A stretch of DNA of 64,000 bases. Origin: Shewanella halifaxensis HAW-EB4 (GTDB lineage Bacteria; Pseudomonadota; Gammaproteobacteria; Enterobacterales; Shewanellaceae). The DNA lies in contig NC_010334.1 in assembly GCF_000019185.1 (NCBI RefSeq), positions 5,111,001-5,175,000 of the forward strand. Direction: 5' to 3'. Of the stretch, positions 35,405 through 45,085 are shown in pieces. Every line of letters starts with the position of its first letter. Within the stretch, counting starts at the first letter, position 1. The translations under genes and the position numbers were made by a program. The notes beneath the pieces were generated by a model. The model was given only the letters and a program-made list of their open reading frames with translations. It ran no database searches and was not told the DNA's origin.

Positions 35405-37123
35405 ATGTCAACCACATTGACTCAAACCAGCCCTGTCATGACAGACGTAAATGGCAACAATGATCGTCTTAATTCGTTAAAGCAGAAATGGCATCAGTTC
35501 AGTCGAGGAGACCGACATGCAGCAACCTTAGCTATTTTGGCCATAGTTGCAGCTTGTGTCATCGTGTTAATGCTGTGGAGCACTGGGCAAGGTTATAGCC
35601 CGCTATATGGCAATCAAGAAAATGTTGAGACCTCGCATATTATTGAGGTACTCGAAGCCGAAGGCATCAGCTATCGTCTCGATCCTACCTCTGGTTTGAT
35701 CCTTGTCCCTGAAGATAGAGTCGGCAATGCCCGTATGGTGCTCGCCGCACGCGGTGTAAAGGCTAAAGTCCCTTCAGGGATGGAGTCTCTCGATTCTTCA
35801 GCTATCGGTACCAGCCAGTTTATGGAACAGGCCAAGTATCGTTATAGCCTAGAGGGTGAGCTCTCTCGCACCATTATGGCCTTAAAGTCAGTCAAGACCG
35901 CTCGAGTCCACTTAGCGATTCCGAAAAAGACCCTGTTTATTCGTCAGCAACCAGAGTTACCTTCGGCCTCAGTGATGTTAGATCTCTATGCCGGGCAACA
36001 CTTGCAGCCTGAGCAGATCACCTCTATCGCAAACTTGGTAGCAGGCAGCGTAACAGGCATGACACCGGAGCGAGTACAAATTGTCGACCAAGAAGGTAAC
36101 CACCTGAGCTCGGAAATTAATGCCAATCAAGACCTAACTCAAGCACGTGATAAACAGCTGCAGTACACCCAAGAGTTAGAGCAGAGCCTAATCAATCGCG
36201 CCTCTAGCATGTTGCAACCTATTCTTGGCCAAGACAACTTCCAAGTACAAGTGGCGGCACTAGTCAACTTTAACCAAGTAGAAGAGACACGCGAGTCCCT
36301 CGATCCTCAAACCGTTGTTAGCCAAGAGAAGCAAAGCACGAATCAAACCAGCGGTGATATGGCGCTCGGGATCCCTGGAGCACTCAGCAACCAACCACCA
36401 ACGGCAGATGCGGCGACCAATAACAGCACTAGCAATCTAAACCAACAAGAGAGTCGTCAGTTTGAAGTCGGTCGTTCAGTTAAACACACCCGCTACCAGC
36501 AGATGCAACTAGAAAACCTGTCTATCTCGGTACTGCTCAACAACCAAGCGGCTGGCGAAACAGGCTGGACTCAACCGCAACTCGACCAGATGAGCACCAT
36601 GGTGCAAGACGCCATTGGTTACTCAGCGGCTCGTGGTGATCAGTTCAGTATCAGCAGCTTCAATTTTGCCCCGGTAAAAATTGCTGAATTTGAGCCGCTA
36701 CCGTGGTGGCAAGGCGAAAGCTATCAAGCCTATTTACGTTATTTTATCGGCGCGATTTTAGGCCTAGGCATGATTTTCTTTGTATTACGCCCACTAGTGC
36801 AGCATCTAACCCGCACCGTTGAACACAATATTAAAGACACATTGCCTTCTACACAGCCATTGATGCCACCAGCAGAAGCGGCAACGGCACACTTGAGCCA
36901 AGATGCAGCCCAAGAAGCGGCGGACAATTTGGTTGCACTCAACAATGCCAACATCAACAGCAACTGGACCAGCAACCTGAACTTACCAGCCCCAGGATCG
37001 CCTTTGACAGTGCAGATGGAGCACCTAAGTCTACTCGCTAACCAAGAACCAGCACGAGTCGCAGAGGTGATCTCCCATTGGATTAGCGACAGAGATAGTG
37101 AACAAAACACTCATCAAGCTTAA
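35405..37123 (+). CDS. fliF: Lateral flagellar MS-ring protein FliF
   Basis: A 572-residue inner-membrane ring protein. Membrane helices lie near residues 40-60 and 443-463. The periplasmic ring-building motifs lie between them, with YSPLYGN near 66 and ARVHLAIPKKTLF near 165-177. A Gln/Asn-rich low-complexity stretch around residues 325-350 is usual. The C-terminal tail, which should bind FliG, is short. It sits between fliE and fliG. Confidence 0.96.
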   Translation: MSTTLTQTSPVMTDVNGNNDRLNSLKQKWHQFSRGDRHAATLAILAIVAACVIVLMLWSTGQGYSPLYGNQENVETSHIIEVLEAEGISYRLDPTSGLILVPEDRVGNARMVLAARGVKAKVPSGMESLDSSAIGTSQFMEQAKYRYSLEGELSRTIMALKSVKTARVHLAIPKKTLFIRQQPELPSASVMLDLYAGQHLQPEQITSIANLVAGSVTGMTPERVQIVDQEGNHLSSEINANQDLTQARDKQLQYTQELEQSLINRASSMLQPILGQDNFQVQVAALVNFNQVEETRESLDPQTVVSQEKQSTNQTSGDMALGIPGALSNQPPTADAATNNSTSNLNQQESRQFEVGRSVKHTRYQQMQLENLSISVLLNNQAAGETGWTQPQLDQMSTMVQDAIGYSAARGDQFSISSFNFAPVKIAEFEPLPWWQGESYQAYLRYFIGAILGLGMIFFVLRPLVQHLTRTVEHNIKDTLPSTQPLMPPAEAATAHLSQDAAQEAADNLVALNNANINSNWTSNLNLPAPGSPLTVQMEHLSLLANQEPARVAEVISHWISDRDSEQNTHQA

Positions 37124-37167
37124 TTAATCTCATTGCATTTAGCGTTAAAAGATAGGTAACCCAAACA

Positions 37168-38178
37168 GTGAATAACGAACTCACAATCAAGATGGACAAC
37201 CTAGAGCAAGCAGCCATGTTGCTGCTTAGCATGGGTGAAAAAGGTGCAGCTCAGGTCATGGCGCATTTAGATCGCAATGATGTGCAGCACCTAAGTCATA
37301 AGATGGCGCGGCTATCGAGTATTACTCAACAAGAAGCCGAGGCCGTGTTGGGTCGATTCTTTACCCGCTATCAAGAACAGTCGGGTATCGCCCGTGCTTC
37401 TCGTACCTACTTACAAAAAACCTTAGATCTGGCACTCGGTGATCGGGTGGCAAAAAGCCTAATCGACAGCATCTATGGTGATGAGATTAAGGTACTGGTG
37501 AAACGACTAGAATGGGTTGACCCACAGTTGCTCGCACGTGAGATTGCCAACGAACACTGCCAGCTACAAGCCGTACTGTTAGGTTTATTACCGCCTGAAA
37601 GTGCCGCTCAAGTACTACAAGGATTGCCAGCTGAAGGACAAGATGAAGTGCTTATTCGTATCGCTCAGCTTGGCGATTTAGACAGAGAAGTGGTTGATGA
37701 GCTTAAGCAGCTTGTCGAGCGCTGCATGCTGATGGCAATGGAGAAAAGCCACACCCAAATTAGTGGTGTTCGTCAGGTCGCCGACATTCTCAATCGATTT
37801 GATGGCGACAGAGAACAGTTAATGGAGATGCTCAAGTTACATGACAAGCAGCTAGCAAATAACGTAGCCGACAACATGTTCGACTTCATTATTCTGGGTC
37901 GACAAAAACCAGAAACACTGCAAGAGATCATGGCTATTGTCCCCGCCGATGTACTGGCATTAGCGCTAAAAGGCATAGACAGCGAGCTTAAGATGACATT
38001 GCTTAGAGCCCTACCAAAACGTATGTCTTCGGCAATTGAAACTCAAGTTGAAGCAATTGGTACCGTTCCATTAAGCCAAGCGATTGCGGCGCGTAAAGAG
38101 ATCATGGAGCTGGCTAAGCAGATGATGGATGAAGGTCAAATCGAACTGCAGTTGTTTGAAGAGCAGGTGGTAGAGTAA
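37168..38178 (+). CDS. fliG: Lateral flagellar motor switch protein FliG
   Basis: A 336-residue protein with three FliG domains, beginning at a GTG. It links the MS-ring to the C-ring and carries the torque helix. In the C-terminal helix, KGIDSELKMTLLRALPKRMS matches the family, but the next stretch (MSSAIETQVEAIG) seems shorter than the E. coli helix and lacks the R281/D288/D289-like charges by eye. It overlaps fliH by one base (TAATG). Confidence 0.94.
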   Translation: MNNELTIKMDNLEQAAMLLLSMGEKGAAQVMAHLDRNDVQHLSHKMARLSSITQQEAEAVLGRFFTRYQEQSGIARASRTYLQKTLDLALGDRVAKSLIDSIYGDEIKVLVKRLEWVDPQLLAREIANEHCQLQAVLLGLLPPESAAQVLQGLPAEGQDEVLIRIAQLGDLDREVVDELKQLVERCMLMAMEKSHTQISGVRQVADILNRFDGDREQLMEMLKLHDKQLANNVADNMFDFIILGRQKPETLQEIMAIVPADVLALALKGIDSELKMTLLRALPKRMSSAIETQVEAIGTVPLSQAIAARKEIMELAKQMMDEGQIELQLFEEQVVE

Positions 38179-38930
38179 TGAGCCAACTGATCACAAAAAC
38201 CGATCCGCGCTGGCGCCTTATCGGTCACCATGCTCGCCGTCATCGCTTTTCACCTCTAACTGCGCCGCTCGATAATAACGGCAGTGAAACGGCTAACTGG
38301 CAAGACTTCCAGCAAGCCTTCGATAAAGGCTATGACGAAGGTGTACAAAAGGGCCATCAGGCCGGATTTACCTCTGGTGAAGAGGAAGGCCGTCAAACTG
38401 GTTATGCTGCAGGCTTTAACCAAGGTCGTATCGAAGGCCAGCAAAAAGGCAAAGATAATATCGATGACCAGCTCAACAGTATTATTGCCCCACTAGGCGC
38501 GCTAAAGTCATTGCTCGAAGAGGGGCATAATCAGCAGATCTTGCAGCAGCAGTCATTGATCCTCGACCTTGTTCGACGCGTGTCTTTACAGGTTATCCGC
38601 TGCGAGCTAACCCTACAGCCACAGCAAATTTTAAGCTTGATAGAAGAAACCCTATCAGCCCTCCCAGATGACCCTAGCCAAGTTAAAATTCATCTGGAGC
38701 CAAGTGCTGTAGACAAACTCAAAGAGCTGGCCGCTGACAAGATCCAATCTTGGAGCTTAGTGCCGGACGCAACGATTAGTGCTGGCGGATGCCGTATTGT
38801 AAGTGAAACTTCCGACGCAGATGCATCGGTAGAGACCCGCCTCAACCGCTGCATGGCTCAGGTGGAAGCCCACCTGCAAGACTCATCACAGGTAGACAGC
38901 GTAACAAACGAGGCAGACGTTGAAGCTTAA
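38178..38930 (+). CDS. fliH: Lateral flagellar export ATPase regulator FliH
   Basis: The 250-residue protein has the FliH layout. An N-terminal region is followed by Gly-rich repeats of GxxxG type (residues 47-95, e.g. DKGYDEGVQKGHQAG), then a C-terminal domain that resembles ATP synthase delta. It binds FliI and docks it on the C-ring. Start ATG overlaps the fliG stop, and its end overlaps fliI by 11 bases. Confidence 0.93.
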   Translation: MSQLITKTDPRWRLIGHHARRHRFSPLTAPLDNNGSETANWQDFQQAFDKGYDEGVQKGHQAGFTSGEEEGRQTGYAAGFNQGRIEGQQKGKDNIDDQLNSIIAPLGALKSLLEEGHNQQILQQQSLILDLVRRVSLQVIRCELTLQPQQILSLIEETLSALPDDPSQVKIHLEPSAVDKLKELAADKIQSWSLVPDATISAGGCRIVSETSDADASVETRLNRCMAQVEAHLQDSSQVDSVTNEADVEA

Positions 38931-40260
38931 TGCCGATATTTTAGATTGGCCTAAGGTCCCTGTCGCCCAAGTTTACGGGCGACTAACCAGAGTTAACGGC
39001 TTGCTGCTTGAGGCCGTTGGTTGTCAGCTTGGCACTGGCGATCGTTGCTATGTCGAATGCCGCGACAATCACTTAGTCGAGGCCGAAGTCGTCGGCTTCT
39101 ACAAAGACACCCTCTGCCTAATGCCTATCGAGCCCACCAATGGCCTAATGCCCGGAGCTCGAGTGATGCCCATAGAGGGGCGATGCCAGATACCGACGGG
39201 ACTTGGCCTACTCGGCCGAGTACTCGATGGTTTAGGTCAACCACTCGATGACCTAGGTTGTATCAAGCATCTCCCCCACGTGCCTCTGCAGTTTAAGAGC
39301 ATCAACCCTTTATTACGTAAGCCCATTCGTGACCCCTTAGATGTGGGTATTCGATCAATAAACGCCTTACTCCCCGTTGGCCGCGGTCAGCGCCTAGGGC
39401 TTTTTGCGGGCTCGGGTGTCGGTAAGAGTGTGTTACTTGGAATGATGACCCGCTTTACCGAAGCCGATGTTGTTGTCGTGGGCTTAATTGGCGAGCGTGG
39501 TCGAGAAGTCAGAGAGTTTATCGAGGAGTCTCTAGGAGAAGAGGGGCGTAAACGCGCCGTAGTGGTTGCCGCCCCCGCCGATACCACTCCCTTGATGCGA
39601 ATGCGTGCCATGCGTCTATGTCACCATATTGCAGCGGCCTATCGCGACCAGGGTAAGCAGGTGCTGCTGCTTGTCGATTCATTGACTCGATACGCACAGG
39701 CGCAGCGTGAAATAGCCCTAAGCTTAGGTGAGCCACCAGCCACCAAAGGTTATCCGCCATCGGCATTTGCTCAGCTACCTAGCTTGGTAGAGATGGCTGG
39801 CAATAGCCAACACCCGACCGGAACACTTACCGCCTTTTATACCGTATTAACGGAGGGGGACGATCAGCAAGATCCCATTGCAGACTCGGCAAGGGCAATT
39901 CTCGATGGTCATATTGTGCTTAACCGTAAACTGGCCGAGCAGGGACATTTCCCGGCAATCGATATTGGCGCATCGGTCAGTCGCTTAGCCACTCAGGTCG
40001 CAAAGCAGAGTAGTCTAGAACAGGGGCAATGGTTTCGTCACCTCAATAGCCGTTATAACGAGGTTAAAGAGCTATTGCCATTAGGGGGCTATCAAGCGGG
40101 ACATGATGCAGAGATGGATATGGCGGTGAGAAGCTATCCACAGATGGCAGCATTTTTACGCCAAGCAACCCACACTCAAGCCGACCTAACAAGCAGTCTC
40201 AGCGCCTTAGAGCAGTTAGTTAGCCAGATGGGATTTACCCTATCTACAGGGCAGCAATAA
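38920..40260 (+). CDS. fliI: Lateral flagellar export ATPase FliI
   Basis: The 446-residue hexameric ATPase powers export of flagellar subunits. The P-loop is FAGSGVGKS near residues 163-171. The Walker B region is VLLLVDSLTRYAQAQREI near 247-264, and PPATKGYPPSAFAQLP near 271-286 is a FliI hallmark. A TTG start at 38920, coupled to fliH by an 11-base overlap, matches the family N-terminus. Confidence 0.96.
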   Translation: MKLNADILDWPKVPVAQVYGRLTRVNGLLLEAVGCQLGTGDRCYVECRDNHLVEAEVVGFYKDTLCLMPIEPTNGLMPGARVMPIEGRCQIPTGLGLLGRVLDGLGQPLDDLGCIKHLPHVPLQFKSINPLLRKPIRDPLDVGIRSINALLPVGRGQRLGLFAGSGVGKSVLLGMMTRFTEADVVVVGLIGERGREVREFIEESLGEEGRKRAVVVAAPADTTPLMRMRAMRLCHHIAAAYRDQGKQVLLLVDSLTRYAQAQREIALSLGEPPATKGYPPSAFAQLPSLVEMAGNSQHPTGTLTAFYTVLTEGDDQQDPIADSARAILDGHIVLNRKLAEQGHFPAIDIGASVSRLATQVAKQSSLEQGQWFRHLNSRYNEVKELLPLGGYQAGHDAEMDMAVRSYPQMAAFLRQATHTQADLTSSLSALEQLVSQMGFTLSTGQQ

Positions 40261-40309
40261 AAAGACCAGATGAAGTAACGATTAAAACGGTGCCAACGGA
40301 AAATATTAG

Positions 40310-40732
40310 ATGAAGCAATTACTCAGGTTATGTCAGCAAGAAGAGAAAAAACTTAGCCAGCTTGGGCAGCAGCGTAATGCCGCCCAGAGTAAGATCGATA
40401 CCATAGATCAGCAAAAGCACCAGCTCGGACAGATGGTGACCGATTACACCCAGATAAACCTCACTAATGCCTCGGCAATGATGCTACAAAATAGCGCCCA
40501 GATGATCCAAGTCATCGAGCCGATGATAAAGCAACTGACCCGCAAACAGCTGCTGCTACAACAGGAGCAGCAGAGAATGCATCAACTTTGGCATAAGCAG
40601 TTGGGTCGTCAGCAAGGCATACAGTGGTTATATCGAGAAAGGCTGCAACAGCAACATCAGTTACAGCAGAAGCAGGAGCAGAAACAGTTAGATGATCTAG
40701 CCGCGCGCTACGCGACAGCAAGCAGAGCCTAA
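40310..40732 (+). CDS. fliJ: Lateral flagellar export chaperone FliJ
   Basis: A 140-residue, Gln-rich coiled-coil protein in the fliJ position after fliI. FliJ inserts into the FliI hexamer and escorts empty chaperones. There is no sharp sequence motif in the family; the call rests on length, predicted coiled coil and position. The gene ends tail to tail with flgN with a 4-base overlap and no terminator between. Confidence 0.82.
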   Translation: MKQLLRLCQQEEKKLSQLGQQRNAAQSKIDTIDQQKHQLGQMVTDYTQINLTNASAMMLQNSAQMIQVIEPMIKQLTRKQLLLQQEQQRMHQLWHKQLGRQQGIQWLYRERLQQQHQLQQKQEQKQLDDLAARYATASRA

Positions 40733-41187
40733 CGCATTTCACCATAATCGACATGGCTATCACCACCTCGATTAAGCAACTGACTTATCACCTCTTGCTG
40801 AGCCACCAGCAGCTTACCATTGGCTTCATTAACCTGCTGGCTCTCTTTGACCAACAGCAACAAGTTTTGCCATAAAATAGAGACTTGGCTCGCCGATGAT
40901 TGCGGAAGCCTGGCAATTAACGCATCCATGCCAGTAGCATCGCCCGCAAAACCGAGCGCTTGCAACATTCTGCGCCGCTCGCCAGCTTTGTGCATCAGGC
41001 TGTCACACAAGCTCGATTGGTGTTCGTTATGATACTTAAGGCCAGCATTATCTCGACGCTGCATCAGTTCGCGCTGGCGCTTCAACAGACTTTTAAGCTG
41101 CTTATAACCATCGATATCTTGGCGAATACCACGCACTATGCTCTGCACTAACTCTCGCTTACTGACGCTCTGACCCGACTCATCCAT
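40729..41187 (-). CDS. flgN: Lateral flagellar chaperone FlgN
   Basis: A 152-residue helical protein in the flgN position next to flgM. FlgN escorts the hook-associated proteins FlgK and FlgL to the export gate. The layout (helical bundle, YKQLKSLLKRQRELMQRRD near 33-51) fits the family, but there is no invariant motif. It overlaps flgM by 8 bases and converges on fliJ. Confidence 0.8.
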   Translation of the reverse strand: MDESGQSVSKRELVQSIVRGIRQDIDGYKQLKSLLKRQRELMQRRDNAGLKYHNEHQSSLCDSLMHKAGERRRMLQALGFAGDATGMDALIARLPQSSASQVSILWQNLLLLVKESQQVNEANGKLLVAQQEVISQLLNRGGDSHVDYGEMR

Positions 41188-41467
41188 GCTGCAGCACCAT
41201 GGCGTCGGCTAACTTATCGATATCGAGTTCAAAACTGCCATCAATTAAAGACTGACGCACTTCAGCGACCTTCGCCAGATCAAAATCCGGAAGTTGTTCA
41301 AGGCTTTGCTGACTATGCTCAATCAGTCTGCAGTCTGCACTCACCTCTTGCTGAGGCTTTATCTCTGCAAAAACGGGAGTCTCTAGTGGCTGAATAAAGC
41401 CCTGAGTCTTACTCTTGCTAGTGCCCATTTCAGCATTTATCGTGCTGTTTATCTTGTTTATTTCCAT
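41180..41467 (-). CDS. flgM: Anti-sigma-28 factor FlgM
   Basis: A 95-residue protein. The ATG at 41467, with GAGG 8-11 bases upstream, begins MEINKINSTI, typical of FlgM. The C-terminal half, with VAEVRQSLIDGSFELDIDKLADAM near 64-87, is the sigma-binding region. It should hold LafS inactive until the hook is finished. A longer frame to 41536 is rejected for lack of a site. It lies between flgA and flgN. Confidence 0.9.
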   Translation of the reverse strand: MEINKINSTINAEMGTSKSKTQGFIQPLETPVFAEIKPQQEVSADCRLIEHSQQSLEQLPDFDLAKVAEVRQSLIDGSFELDIDKLADAMVLQHG

Positions 41468-41574
41468 AATGCCCGCCTCAAATACGCCTACTATAGGAAG
41501 TAAAGCGACACCATAGAGTCCATTCTGAAATAGCACCGTGATTAATTAAATCTCTTTTCGCTGCCGCTAAGGGC

Positions 41575-42321
41575 TTAAAACTGCGTCTCTACCCGCCCTT
41601 TGGCGATCGGATAAGCGCTGATCACTTTACCAGAGCTTAGGTTCCTGACGCGTATCGCCACGCCCTCTCCGCCCCCTTCGAGCGCTTCACCGGGCATATT
41701 AGCGTAGAATCCATTGCTGCGGGCTTCGATAATGACTCGGTCACCAATATTCACCCACTGCGGCGCACTCAGTTGCACAGCTTTAATTGCTTGATAACGC
41801 CGTACCTTACGCACCACCTGTCGACCCACTATCTCATCGAGCCCCGTCACTAAGTCTCTATCTGACGGGCGCAATTTAACGACTTTCCAATCAATATCCG
41901 CGGCCAAGATATGCTCACCACGTTTAAGCACACGATTAGCGACAGGAATTTTAACACTGACACTTACCGAAGCTCGAACGTAGAGGCTCCAGCCCTGAGC
42001 ATCACAACTCACCTTACGCTGCACATTGCCCAAGGGAATACCAGAGCCCGCATCGATGCTGACTTTCGAAGGGCAAAGTTCGAGCCTCTTTGCCCCCGAT
42101 GGCAGCTTGATCTCAATAGCAGAATCTAGCTGGGTTAGCCCGGCTTGTTGCTGCCACTGACCTAATTCTTCTGATAACAACTGAGTAAATGCTTGCTCAA
42201 TCTGCTTAGGGGCTGTCATCGAATCTTGCGCCAGACTCTGCTGCGGAAGTAAACAGGAAACACTGAGGAGGAAGCAGGAAACACAGGTTCCGATCTTGTG
42301 CCACAAATTTATGCAAACCAT
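41575..42321 (-). CDS. flgA: P-ring assembly chaperone FlgA
   Basis: A 248-residue periplasmic protein with an N-terminal signal peptide (about residues 1-32, ending QSLAQ). The C-terminal SAF-like domain has VKIPVANRVLKRGEHI near 128-143 and IGDRVIIEARSNGF near 199-212. FlgA helps assemble the P-ring. It is longer than many (E. coli 219). It diverges from flgB across 84 bases that hold a sigma-54-like site for flgB. Confidence 0.92.
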   Translation of the reverse strand: MVCINLWHKIGTCVSCFLLSVSCLLPQQSLAQDSMTAPKQIEQAFTQLLSEELGQWQQQAGLTQLDSAIEIKLPSGAKRLELCPSKVSIDAGSGIPLGNVQRKVSCDAQGWSLYVRASVSVSVKIPVANRVLKRGEHILAADIDWKVVKLRPSDRDLVTGLDEIVGRQVVRKVRRYQAIKAVQLSAPQWVNIGDRVIIEARSNGFYANMPGEALEGGGEGVAIRVRNLSSGKVISAYPIAKGRVETQF

Positions 42322-42344
42322 TGAAAAACCTCATTTAAAACTAT

Positions 42345-42360
42345 TGGCACACTAATTGAA
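42345..42360 (+). promoter_or_regulatory. Sigma-54-like promoter upstream of flgB
   Basis: TGGCACACTAATTGAA has a perfect -24 element (TGGCAC) and a -12 element one base away from TTGCA, with correct spacing. It lies 46 bases before flgB. Confidence 0.55.
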
Positions 42361-42405
42361 TAGTCAAGCAGCAATAAAACTGGACATACCATACTAGGAG
42401 TCGTA

Positions 42406-42756
42406 ATGGCTATCAACCTTGATGCCGCATTAGGCATTCATCCGCACACGTTAGATTTCAGAGTCGAGCGCAGCAAGATGCTGGCAGGTAACTTAGCTAA
42501 TGCTGAGACTCCCGGCTATAAGGCGAGAGATCTCGACTTCAAATCTGTGATGTTGCAGATCAATTCTGGCATGTCTCCAGACCGTAGCTATCAGGCTAGC
42601 TACCGTGTGCCTTATCAAACATCGGCCGACCAAAACACGGTTGAACTAGGCAAAGAGCAAGCAAGATACTCACAAAACGCCATGGATTATCAAACCAGCC
42701 TGACCTTCCTCAATATGAAGATCTCAGGTTTACGTACAGCTATCGAAGGTCAATAA
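42406..42756 (+). CDS. flgB: Lateral flagellar rod protein FlgB
   Basis: A 116-residue proximal rod protein. The LAGNLANAETPGYKARDLDF stretch near 26-45 is the rod/hook family signature. It begins the plus-strand flgBCDEFGHIJKL run, probably from the sigma-54-like site just upstream, and flgC follows 7 bases later. Confidence 0.95.
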   Translation: MAINLDAALGIHPHTLDFRVERSKMLAGNLANAETPGYKARDLDFKSVMLQINSGMSPDRSYQASYRVPYQTSADQNTVELGKEQARYSQNAMDYQTSLTFLNMKISGLRTAIEGQ

Positions 42757-42763
42757 GTCCACT

Positions 42764-43183
42764 ATGTCATTTGCAGAAATTTACCAGATTGCGGGTGCGG
42801 GTATGAACGCCCAAACCATTCGACTCAATACGGTTGCCAGTAACTTAGCCAATGCTGGTGCAGCGGCAGAAAGCCCTGATGAGGCATTTCGTGCACTAAA
42901 GCCCGTGTTTTCGACCATCTATAAGCAGACTCAAGAAGGCCAAGTCGCCGGAGCTCACGTCGAAGTTTCTGCCATAGTGCAGTCAGATGCACCACTCGAC
43001 CTTCGCTATGAACCGGATCATCCCTACGCCGATGAGCAAGGTTATGTTGCTTACTCCAACGTTAATACCGTTGAGGAGATGGCTGACATGATGGCAGCCA
43101 GCCGCTCGTTTGAGACCAATGTTGAGATCATGAACCGTGCTCGTTCTATGCAGCAGGGTTTACTGCAGTTAGGAGCGAAATAA
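42764..43183 (+). CDS. flgC: Lateral flagellar rod protein FlgC
   Basis: A 139-residue proximal rod protein. It has the N-terminal RLNTVASNLANAGAAAE motif near 21-37 and a C-terminal coiled-coil arm (MADMMAASRSFETNVEIMN). The length is normal. It overlaps flgD by one base (TAATG). Confidence 0.95.
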   Translation: MSFAEIYQIAGAGMNAQTIRLNTVASNLANAGAAAESPDEAFRALKPVFSTIYKQTQEGQVAGAHVEVSAIVQSDAPLDLRYEPDHPYADEQGYVAYSNVNTVEEMADMMAASRSFETNVEIMNRARSMQQGLLQLGAK

Positions 43184-43845
43184 TGAACGTCACCAGCACA
43201 GCGAACACCAATAATACCAACACTAATAATGTGGTTAACTCACCAGGTAATGACTCAGCCTCTATCAAGAACGAATTTATGACCTTGATGATTGCTCAAA
43301 TTCAAAACCAAGACCCTACGAATCCGATTGACGGTACAGAGTATGTTAGCCAGTTAGCTCAGTTCTCTCAGGTCGAAAGCTTAGAGCAGATGCGCGCTAA
43401 CCAATCGACACAGATGGTGATCATGGAGAACCTAGGTATCGTCCAGTCGGCGCAACTCGTTGGTAAAGATGCCATGGTTCCCGCCTCTGAATTTACCCTC
43501 GGCGATACACCACTCGACGGCAAAGTTTACCTCAGCAGCTCAGTTGAAGAGTTGAGTATCGATATCGTTGATGAACATGGCGAAGTGGTACACAGCTTAG
43601 AAATGGGCCCGCAAGAAGCCGGAGATACTGGCTTCACTATCGACCCAGAAGCATTAGAACTGCCACCGGGCGACTACAGCATTGTGGCTAACACTACGGC
43701 CGGAGAGGTCAGTAAAAAGGCTGATACTTTCGTAAAAGCTGAAATCGAAAAAATACATTTTATCAGCGCATCGGGAATGATGATGGCTGAGCTAGGTAAT
43801 GGTCTAGGCACAATTTCAGTGCTTGAAATCTCTGAAGTTTCATAA
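43183..43845 (+). CDS. flgD: Lateral flagellar hook-capping protein FlgD
   Basis: The 220-residue hook scaffold protein has an N-terminal Asn/Thr-rich leader followed by FMTLMIAQIQNQDPTNPIDG near 30-49, which is diagnostic. The middle holds the FlgD Ig/Tudor-like region. It is needed transiently to polymerise FlgE and lies just before flgE. Confidence 0.95.
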   Translation: MNVTSTANTNNTNTNNVVNSPGNDSASIKNEFMTLMIAQIQNQDPTNPIDGTEYVSQLAQFSQVESLEQMRANQSTQMVIMENLGIVQSAQLVGKDAMVPASEFTLGDTPLDGKVYLSSSVEELSIDIVDEHGEVVHSLEMGPQEAGDTGFTIDPEALELPPGDYSIVANTTAGEVSKKADTFVKAEIEKIHFISASGMMMAELGNGLGTISVLEISEVS

Positions 43846-43867
43846 CAGGTTAGCAAAGGATTAATTC

Positions 43868-45076
43868 ATGTCTTTCAATATTGCGTTAAGTGGCCTACAG
43901 GCAACCACACAAGATCTAAACACCATCAGTAATAACATTGCTAACTCTTCTACCGTTGGATTTCGCAGTGGTCGCAGTGAGTTCTCAGCCATCTATAACG
44001 GCGGCCAAGCTGGCGGTGTGAACGTGATGAACACCAGCCAAAACTTCTCTGCCGGCGGTAGCTTAACTTATACCGGTCGTCAGCTAGATATGGGCATTCA
44101 AGGGGAAGGCTTCTTCATGTTGAGCGGCCAAGATGGCAGCACAACTTATGCCAGAGCCGGCATGTTCAACCAAAATGCCGATGGCTTTATCACCGATCCT
44201 GCGGGTAGTCGCTTACAGGGTTACCCTGTTGGCGCAACAGGCAATCTACAGACGGGTAATGTCACCGACCTGCAAGTTCAAGCTGGCGCTCTTCCCGCTA
44301 AAGCGACCTCGACAGTCGGACTGATCTCTAACTTAGATGCCCGAGTCGAGACTATCGATCCGGCAGCGACCCCGTTCGATTCTGATGACGCATCGACCTA
44401 TCACTCATCGAGCACGGTAACAGCCTACGACTCACTGGGTAAAGAGCATGCCCTCACCCAATACTACGTTAAGACGGCTGACAATACTTGGTCGGTACAC
44501 TACATGATGGGCGACACAGACGTGACTCCAGCTGGCGGCCACCAGCTCAACTTCGACTCTAATGGTATGCTCACGGGTGGACAAGATCTCACTCTCGACA
44601 TCACCGACCCCAATATTGTCGGCGGTGCATCAAACATGAGCCTAGCCCTAAGCTATGACAAGAGCACTCAGTACGCTTCTGACTATAACAACTCTAGTCT
44701 AAGCCAGAACGGTTACACCTCGGGTGAGCTTAACGGTATACGTTTAGATGATAGTGGCATGCTTTATGGCACTTATACCAATGGCCAAGAGCAGCTACAA
44801 GGCCAAGTGGTACTAGCCGACTTCAATAACCCGAACGGTTTAGAGCCAGTGAGCAACAACGCTTGGGCCGCAACAAACGCTGCGGGTCAGCCAATTATCG
44901 GCACACCAACTACAGGCACCCTAGGCTCAATCGCTGGCGGCTATCTTGAGGGTTCAAACGTCGATCAAACCGCCGAAATGGTTAACTTAATGACGGCTCA
45001 GCGTAACTATCAGTCTAATGCCAAGGTGTTAGATACTAACTCAACCATGCAGCAAGCCTTGCTCAACGCTATCTAA
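43868..45076 (+). CDS. flgE: Lateral flagellar hook protein FlgE
   Basis: The 402-residue hook subunit has the N-terminal SNNIANSSTVGFRSGRSEF signature near 22-40 and a C-terminal coiled-coil arm (MVNLMTAQRNYQSNAKVLD). The central variable domain is Ser/Thr/Asn-rich, as usual. The length is close to that of E. coli FlgE (402). Confidence 0.96.
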   Translation: MSFNIALSGLQATTQDLNTISNNIANSSTVGFRSGRSEFSAIYNGGQAGGVNVMNTSQNFSAGGSLTYTGRQLDMGIQGEGFFMLSGQDGSTTYARAGMFNQNADGFITDPAGSRLQGYPVGATGNLQTGNVTDLQVQAGALPAKATSTVGLISNLDARVETIDPAATPFDSDDASTYHSSSTVTAYDSLGKEHALTQYYVKTADNTWSVHYMMGDTDVTPAGGHQLNFDSNGMLTGGQDLTLDITDPNIVGGASNMSLALSYDKSTQYASDYNNSSLSQNGYTSGELNGIRLDDSGMLYGTYTNGQEQLQGQVVLADFNNPNGLEPVSNNAWAATNAAGQPIIGTPTTGTLGSIAGGYLEGSNVDQTAEMVNLMTAQRNYQSNAKVLDTNSTMQQALLNAI

Positions 45077-45085
45077 GGCTGACTC

